Below, piece after piece: positions 58,110 to 64,000 of a DNA stretch of 64,000 nucleotides. The DNA lies in the NCBI RefSeq assembly GCF_040954835.1, contig NC_090697.1:42964788-43028787 (forward strand). The letters are read 5' to 3'. Made by a program: the position numbers and the translations under genes. This DNA comes from Lepisosteus oculatus (taxonomy: Eukaryota > Chordata > Actinopteri > Semionotiformes > Lepisosteidae). Position 1 is the stretch's first letter. Each line of letters opens with the position of its first letter. The notes beneath the pieces were generated by a model. It was given only the letters and a program-made list of their open reading frames with translations. It had not been told where the DNA came from and did no database searches.

Positions 58110-59951
58110 TCAAACAACATCTGTGTTGTGTTTAATGTCTGCTTCTGCATCATCTTTGTGTTGCTGCAGATTTTCAGTTGGTGTATCTTTTCCCGAAGAC
58201 ATCCAGTGATACTTGTCTGTAGCCGGGCTATCATTTTTGTCTGCTTTTCTATCACACTTGCGGCGACAGAGCACAATAGACGATGCAACAGCAATCAAAA
58301 ACAATACTGCAGCAACTGACCCCATCACAGAAGCCAGTACCCACGTATTTGCCCTATCACCCTCCACAGTGTCTTGCTCATCTGGTTTCCTGGGGACTTT
58401 AGAATGATTGTACTCTTTGATCATTGCGGTGGATGTAATCCGCACTTCAGTTCTAATACTTGTCTTTGCTTTTTCAGTACTTTCTGTGGTAAAACTGTGT
58501 TCAGATGATAAACGTGGGTCTACGGCCGTCACTGTTGCAGATTCCACACTATACTGTACAGTTGGATTCTGTACATTTTTGCTCCTGTCGTCTGTAGGTT
58601 CAGGGGTAGGTACTGGTGTCGTGTCCGGAATGCAGGTGTTGCCATCGGGTGCTATTTTGTAATGTTCCTTACAAGAACACTTATAGCTTCCCTGCGAATT
58701 AACGCATCTTTCCTCACAAGGGCTGTTAACGCATTCGTCAATATCGTTGCAGCTGCGTTTGTCTTCAGACAGGTGAAAGCCCGTAATACAATAACAACTG
58801 AAAGATCCTTGCATGTTAATGCACCCCTGTGAACATTGAGAGGTATCGCACTCGTTTATGTCCTGGCATCTCCCGTCTACCATTTCGAACCCGTTTCTGC
58901 AAATGCAGCTGAAGTTACCATGTTTATTTATGCACAGGTGGTCGCAGGGATTGGATGAGCATTCGTCAATATCGCTGCAGTTTCGTTGGTTCTCAGTGAG
59001 TTGGAATCCTTCTGGACATATACAACGGAAACTTTCAAAAGTCTGCTCACACCGAAACTCACAAGGAGATCGCTGGCAATGATCTATTTGGATGCAAGTC
59101 GCTTTGTCCTCGGCGAGACTGTATCCCTCCTTACACTCACAGCGAACACCTCCGTTAACGTTGTCTGTGCATTTATACTTACAACCCCCGTTTTCGAACT
59201 TACAGCCCTGTTTATCGGAGTCGCAAAACGGACCATGAGAAGTCCATCCAAAAAATCCATTCATTTCTTTACAAACGGCTTGAGCATGGCTACCGTCTTT
59301 ACATGACACAGTTGCAAGAGTCCCATGAGGTATCTGAGATAAAAATGCATTATCTTTACTTATTTGATGCGTGAAGAATGGTGTTGTGTATAACACTTCT
59401 CCGGGTCCTGCCAGGCGCAGGACTTCACACATCCCCTTAAAATTAAACTTGCACACATACCCTGTTCCATCTCTACAGGATCGATCTATCCACTCCAATC
59501 TATTAGGCTGCGAGGGATGCAGAGTGTAATGCATAGCTACACAGCGTTCTTCTGTGCAAGTGCCTTGTGGTTCTTGCTGCCAGTTAGAATATTGCGAGTC
59601 CACCGCTCCGGATACCCAAGTGTAGCCTTTTAACACTTCATCGGTAAGAACACAATGTCCCTTTTCCAATTTTAGTCCAATCCACATTTCGAAGTTATGA
59701 TCCAGATGTCCTTCTGTAATCCGAGAAAGTACAGACTGAATCTCCGATGCCTCTTCATTGGTCTTCAATGTCACTAAATTGCCCCCGTTGTCCTTGCAGT
59801 ACTTTTGGGCACCTTGAAACGTTGTGTTTTTGTTTTGTAGGTGTGATGTGTAGCAGGCGCTTCCCGTGCACACAGTTTTCACTGTTTGAAGGTCCACTCT
59901 GTTTAACCTCCAAAGAAAAGACTGCAAAAGTAGTAAGAGAAGCACCATCAT
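58110..59951 (-). CDS. cd93: CD93 (complement C1q receptor-like)
   Basis: A 613-residue type I membrane protein read without interruption. It has a signal peptide (1-24), a C-type lectin-like domain (28-175, with NGGNLVTL, MWIGLKLEKGHC and WIDRSCRD), five EGF domains (250-286, 291-325, 328-362, 366-401, 404-440, the last three opening with DIDEC/DINEC calcium motifs), a Pro/Thr/Ser-rich mucin-like stalk (441-535), a membrane segment (537-562), and a tail starting CRRKCDRK with KYHWMS. Five EGF domains plus a mucin stalk is the CD93 plan; endosialin and CLEC14A have different EGF numbers, and thbd as neighbour supports CD93. Mammalian CD93 acts in endothelial adhesion and vessel maintenance. 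ATG 59951 is followed directly by a second ATG. No intron is needed within this frame. Confidence 0.92.
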   Translation of the reverse strand: MMVLLLLLLQSFLWRLNRVDLQTVKTVCTGSACYTSHLQNKNTTFQGAQKYCKDNGGNLVTLKTNEEASEIQSVLSRITEGHLDHNFEMWIGLKLEKGHCVLTDEVLKGYTWVSGAVDSQYSNWQQEPQGTCTEERCVAMHYTLHPSQPNRLEWIDRSCRDGTGYVCKFNFKGMCEVLRLAGPGEVLYTTPFFTHQISKDNAFLSQIPHGTLATVSCKDGSHAQAVCKEMNGFFGWTSHGPFCDSDKQGCKFENGGCKYKCTDNVNGGVRCECKEGYSLAEDKATCIQIDHCQRSPCEFRCEQTFESFRCICPEGFQLTENQRNCSDIDECSSNPCDHLCINKHGNFSCICRNGFEMVDGRCQDINECDTSQCSQGCINMQGSFSCYCITGFHLSEDKRSCNDIDECVNSPCEERCVNSQGSYKCSCKEHYKIAPDGNTCIPDTTPVPTPEPTDDRSKNVQNPTVQYSVESATVTAVDPRLSSEHSFTTESTEKAKTSIRTEVRITSTAMIKEYNHSKVPRKPDEQDTVEGDRANTWVLASVMGSVAAVLFLIAVASSIVLCRRKCDRKADKNDSPATDKYHWMSSGKDTPTENLQQHKDDAEADIKHNTDVV

Positions 59952-60089
59952 CCAGATTTAAGTAAAGGCTGCAAAAAGAATTTACGTTAGCAAATATCTT
60001 ACTGCATGTGCTCTGCTAGACAAAGCCGTGTAAGTAATTAAACAAAACACACTTGCGTCCTTAAGCAACGCATCCTCTTCTGCATCCTG

Positions 60090-60097
60090 TTTATAAA
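60090..60097 (-). promoter_or_regulatory. TATA box of cd93
   Basis: TTTATAAA within GCGTTTATAAACAGG on the minus strand, about 140 bases before the ATG, which predicts a start near 60063. The damaged cd93 copy has no counterpart because its similarity ends at a SINE (29477). Confidence 0.5.
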
Positions 60098-60104
60098 CGC
60101 AATC

Positions 60105-62025
60105 TTATATTCTATTCTATAAATTCAACGGAAGCCTAATTCAGTCTTTTGTTTTACCACTGAACATGAGTTCCGTCTTTGTAAAACAATGGATTTTGTT
60201 AAGTGTTGTTTTGAGTTCTGTTCCAGATGTTTGGATTTATAGAGCACTAAGGCATGAGTAGTGTCTGTATTCCTTTCAAAATAAGTATGATATTATATTT
60301 GTATTAATCTTTCTTTTATATAAGGCTTCATTACTCGAACGCTAAACACAATATGGAAGTTACGGTTCGTCTATTTTCAAAACTGCTTTTCACTAAGTGT
60401 AACAAATTATCAGTTCCTCATTTGTCCATTACATGTACAGTAGTACATTTACCGAATAGACTTAGAAAGTTATACTTTCTGTTGAATGAACTAATGCACT
60501 TCAAAGTTTTTAAAAATATTTTATTAGTCTATTAGTTATTAGTCTATGTAGCTGTGGGAAAAAACGTTTTTGTCATTTCGTTACAAATCTTAAGTGTAAT
60601 CGTCCACCCAAGTATTTTTGTGTAGTTTGTGAATCATGCACTTATAATGCAGTTAGCAGAGGAGCATTTTGTTTTGTATTTGCAGTGCATCTAATAAATA
60701 ATTATCTACTTTGGCAAGATAGAAAAGAGTTTTCATTAGTGCTACTTAATGGTGCCTGATTATATAAAAACCGTTTTTGTTTCAGTGTTAGCAGTTCTAC
60801 AGTACATACATATTTGATCAAGCTAGGTTAATTATCCTCATGGCTAAGGGTACAATAGCTCAAGGAATAATATCAAATTGAGTATGTAATAAGTTTAATT
60901 ATTTTTATATAAACCCTGGGAACATCATTAAAATGTACTATGTCAGGGATGTGCTCTTATTGCTGTTTTTTCTTTCTTTTGACCTATAGATACAGTCATT
61001 GCCAAAGCAAAAGTACTCCTAATATTGATATTGTCTCCAGAAATCTGATTACGTTTTAGAAATAAAACAACCTCTGTGATTTCTATTGTTTTAATAGTAT
61101 GCCTCAACAATTACTTCAATTGTATAGATGATAATTGGTTTTAACACCTGGGACTATTTAAGGGTGTGGTCTGCCACGTACAGAAGCTGGAGTAAAGATA
61201 TCAATATACTTTCTTTTGAGCCAAAGTTAAAACATTTATGTTTTTTTTAGTCCACCTCACTGAGACAAGTTTTATGGCTCCAGTGAGCTATTCATTTTCA
61301 CACACATATTTATTTTAGTACACTTTGAATTGCCTTATCTGTACAATTTAATTGGGGGGATTCTTTTTTTATCATTGAGCTCATTTATAGTCATTTAAAT
61401 TCTTTACATTTTTGGTTTTTAAATATAAATTAAATAAATATAGCCTATTTTAACTAGAGAATTAAAGGCTAATGCTATTAATAATGATTAAAAGGGCATG
61501 TAAATGAATATTCTGAAATGAATATTATTGGGTAAAACACAGTATATGACCATACAACAAGTAGTTATTACTATCAGGAGTGTTTGTTCCTTAACATGTG
61601 CACTAAAGCTGTCCAGCACAGCCATGCTGTGGTACTGTACATTTCAGTACTATCTGATCTCTGTGTGGCCAAGGTGACATAGTATCTCATAAGAATATTT
61701 GGTTCCTGAGACTTTCTGGGGGAGTGTCTACAGAGGATAATAACTGTCTATGGTCCATGCTTGCCAGCAGTCTTTTTTCAGAAGAGAAAGACAGAATTGG
61801 AAAGGCTTCAGCTGCACAGTCTTCAAATCTGCAAGAGGTCCTTCACTGTTGTCAATACAAGTGATGGTGCCACCACCCGCTTTTGCAGGGCACAACAGCA
61901 CATTGGCAGGGCAAAGGCAAGGGACATGCCAGGATTTCTAGATAAAGGTAGAGAATATATATAAAGGGATGCTATTTTAAAACTGTATACAATCTATTAA
62001 GGATTTGTTTAGAATATTGTGTTGT
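60105..62025. other. cd93 upstream region, no gene seen
   Basis: AT-rich, without recognisable transposons or coding domains. The 60-67 codon frames at 60353 and 61750 show no domain. Confidence 0.4.
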
Positions 62026-62029
62026 AATT

Positions 62030-62420
62030 ATGGTCATCACAATAGAGAACAGATATACTGTAGCTGCTTTGGAATCAGTCCAGAGTATAATAATACATTC
62101 CAGGGGTTCAGTGAAAGTTCTACACTGACAGGCTGAAGGATTATAGAAGGATTCAAAATCCTCAAATTCACGTCAACACAGCAGATGTCTACAGAATGAA
62201 CAGTGAAACACGACCCAGAAGACACAAAAGGAAACCTCATGGAAGTGTATTTAAAATCGAGAACAGGAGGCTCTTCTTTACCCCAAGGGTTGTGGGAGTA
62301 TGGAACAAGCTACCCAGTCATGTTGTTGAAGTACCCAGGTTTCTTTTAATAAATAGCTGGACGAGCTCTGTGGAAAAATTAACTATCTAAAGGCTAAGAA
62401 GCCAAATAGCCTGCTCTCAT
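62030..62420 (+). repeat. Dispersed repeat with LINE-ORF-like end
   Basis: Encodes KIENRRLFFTPRVVGVWNKL followed by PSHVVEV, a pattern found at the 3' end of LINE ORF2-derived repeats in fishes. It ends with a CTGGACGAG... and AATAGCCTGCTCTCATTT tail. Pieces of the same or a related family occur at 21565, 46255 and 48590. Confidence 0.5.
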
Positions 62421-62924
62421 TTTAACCAAATGTTCTCTATTTGTAACCTAAATTGATTTGATGATTTTAATGGAACTCTTGCACTGGAAACAACAATGTT
62501 TATTTACTCATAGCATATCAAATATTAAGAATTAAACTGATTATGTAGTATAATACATTTCTAACATATAAAACTTTAGTAATTTAAATGGTAGAGATTT
62601 ATTTCTTTTCTTGCATGATATACATTTGCTGTTAATTGTTTATAAGGAGAAAATGGTAGACATTTTGTTTGAATGATTGGGAGTGTCTTTCTGAAGTCAA
62701 AATAATTGTTTTGGTGTGTTTTTGCATCAGAGCAAGTCCTGTATTGTTGAACAATTTCCTTCAGGACACAAAGGTCGGTTTTCCTGAAAGGGATGTTCAT
62801 TATTCAGCAGGAAAGGAGGGTGGCCGACTTGTAGTGATTAATGTTCCTGTCAGGCTCCTTTAGGCGACAAATACAGCTCACCAACTTACTCAGCTTTTGA
62901 TTTAAATCTAAATGTTATATTTCA

Positions 62925-63735
62925 GAATGAAGTGGTGCCATCTCTTGTTGGAGACCTGAAATTGTCACCATTTTTGTAACACGGATGAATCACAAGTAGC
63001 CTGTAACAGAAGGTGAAATCACCCTTTACAAACCTGGATTACACTGAATTCTGTTGCAGCAGGGGAGACGGTATTTTGGTGGGGCAGAATTCTGCATTGT
63101 CTGGGAGACAATTGTTGTACTGTTGCCATTACATAGCTGTGGCTGAATCCCAGGAGGGGCAAAGCTGCATTCCTCACAAAGTAATTATTTATGGATGTTA
63201 ACTGTTACTTGCGAGATAATTACTTTAGCTTTAGTATGAGGTGCATTTGGTCACATCTCTTTCTCCCATATGTACAGTACAGAAATATATGAGTCTCTGA
63301 ATATCCTTGTGAGCACAGTTTACTCACTTATCATGAAAGAGCCATCCCTCCAAACTGAGCAGCCAGGTAAGGAAGAAACTGGAGAGAAATACCACTCTGA
63401 GACCAATGATAACTTTGAAAGAGCAAGAGAGATCAGTAGCTGAGATGAGAGGAAATGTGCATCAGTCAACAATGAAAAGGTTTATTCCATGCTGAAAAGA
63501 GAAGAAAGAAAACAAGAAAACTCACACCTGAAGAAGGCTTCACAGCCAAAATGTGTTTTTTTTCTTCTCTTTTCAGCATGGAATAAACCTATTACTTGTT
63601 CCTTTGCAGCCTATGCATGGTGACACAGCCACCCACCTGAACTACATCAGTCAACAATACCCTGGTCATCCCACAAAGTGGGTCTGTAAGGCAGAGTGGC
63701 ACACCCATTTCAAATCCCATAGATAGTTTGCCATA
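62925..63735 (+). repeat. Unknown dispersed repeat, second copy
   Basis: Partner of 35510-37000. It is uninterrupted where the other copy carries the LINE, so it shows that insertion's empty site near 63105. It carries its own insertion at 63474-63644. Confidence 0.65.
63474..63644 (+). mobile_element. Short Penelope-like foldback insertion with 14-bp target duplication
   Basis: 171 bp long. The arms are TTTATTCCATGCTGAAAAGA (63481-63500) and its reverse TCTTTTCAGCATGGAATAAA (about 63569-63588), around a CCTGAAGAAGGCTTCACAGC core; it ends GCCACCCACCTGAACTA. CATCAGTCAACAAT flanks it on both sides (63460-63473, 63645-63658). The empty site is preserved once at 36864-36877. Confidence 0.8.
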
Positions 63736-64000
63736 AAGCATTTAAAGTGATACTGCAAGCATGTGGAGAAAGGTTTTATGTTCAAGAGATACAAAACTGG
63801 AACTGATTTGTGCAAATGCATAACACTGCATCTGGCACAAAAACAATACAGTGCCTCACCCTGTCAACCCCATCCCTACATCCCTACCAGCTTAGTGGCT
63901 GCAGCATCATGCTGTAGGGATGCTCCTCCTTAGCAGGGAAGAGAAAGCTTGCCTGAATAAAAAGGAGAAATACATAAAATAGAGTACAGGCAAATAGTAG
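63736..64000. other. No gene seen
   Basis: Nothing recognised up to the window edge. Confidence 0.4.

Larger units (their letters stand above)
55555..60060. repeat. Segmental duplication, unit B right part (cd93 block)
   Basis: Counterpart of 26120-29475; see that entry for anchors. It contains a tRNA-type SINE at 55605-55930 (+) and a reversed SINE at about 57500-57725, both shared with unit A and therefore older than the duplication. Confidence 0.85.

Noticed and set aside
58110-59951. CLEC14A or endosialin (CD248) instead of CD93
   Set aside because: Five EGF domains with a moderate mucin-like stalk and adjacency to thbd fit CD93; endosialin has a much longer stalk and CLEC14A fewer EGF domains.
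1-64000. CRISPR arrays, operons or other prokaryotic systems
   Set aside because: No regularly spaced repeats or dense gene packing; gene structure, SINEs and poly(A) signals show vertebrate DNA.

Overview
The window looks like AT-rich, repeat-laden vertebrate DNA. It carries intronless genes for endothelial C-type-lectin/EGF receptors, and it is scattered with Tc1-like, hAT, Penelope-like, non-LTR (L2/CR1-type) and LTR elements, tRNA-derived SINEs and 5S-rRNA-derived SINEs. This mix suggests a ray-finned fish. Several dispersed repeats resemble ones common in non-teleost fishes (gar, bowfin, sturgeon, bichir grade), but I cannot name the species.

Only four protein genes are supported, all from the group XIV C-type lectin family. 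They are (1) a short, divergent thrombomodulin-like gene at 17.6-18.9 kb (+); (2) a damaged CD93-like copy at 27.7-29.4 kb (-); (3) a full-length thrombomodulin gene (thbd) at 49.7-51.3 kb (-); and (4) a full-length CD93 gene at 58.1-60.0 kb (-). Adjacent thbd and cd93 on the same strand matches the mammalian arrangement, so genes 3 and 4 look like the ancestral pair. Genes 1 and 2 look like extra copies. Both families act at the endothelial surface: THBD binds thrombin and promotes protein C activation, and CD93 functions in adhesion and vessel maintenance.

The copies sit in a visible segmental duplication. Blocks at 21.7-24.8 and 26.1-29.5 kb (unit A) match 37.3-40.9 and 55.5-60.1 kb (unit B) in the same order. 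One ~0.4 kb sub-block is inverted between the units, and unit A has no thbd where unit B has one. The CD93 coding parts match far better (about 95% by eye) than the flanks (about 70-80%), which suggests gene conversion. The unit A CD93 copy has lost its mucin-like stalk (105 nt), is frameshifted by 8 nt just before the membrane segment, and has a SINE where the promoter should be. Upstream of gene 1, at 14.9 kb, lies a second decayed copy of its promoter with no gene attached.

Layout: 0-14.8 kb holds transposon remnants and unassigned DNA; 14.9-20 kb the orphan promoter, a foldback element, a solo LTR, the thbd-like gene and a SINE; 21.7-29.5 kb unit A; 29.5-37 kb repeats (SINE, LINE, hAT, a 330-bp tandem duplication, an unknown family); 37.3-60.1 kb unit B with thbd and cd93; 60-64 kb mostly featureless with two repeats at the end. 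All identities and homologies are judged by eye; no searches were run.
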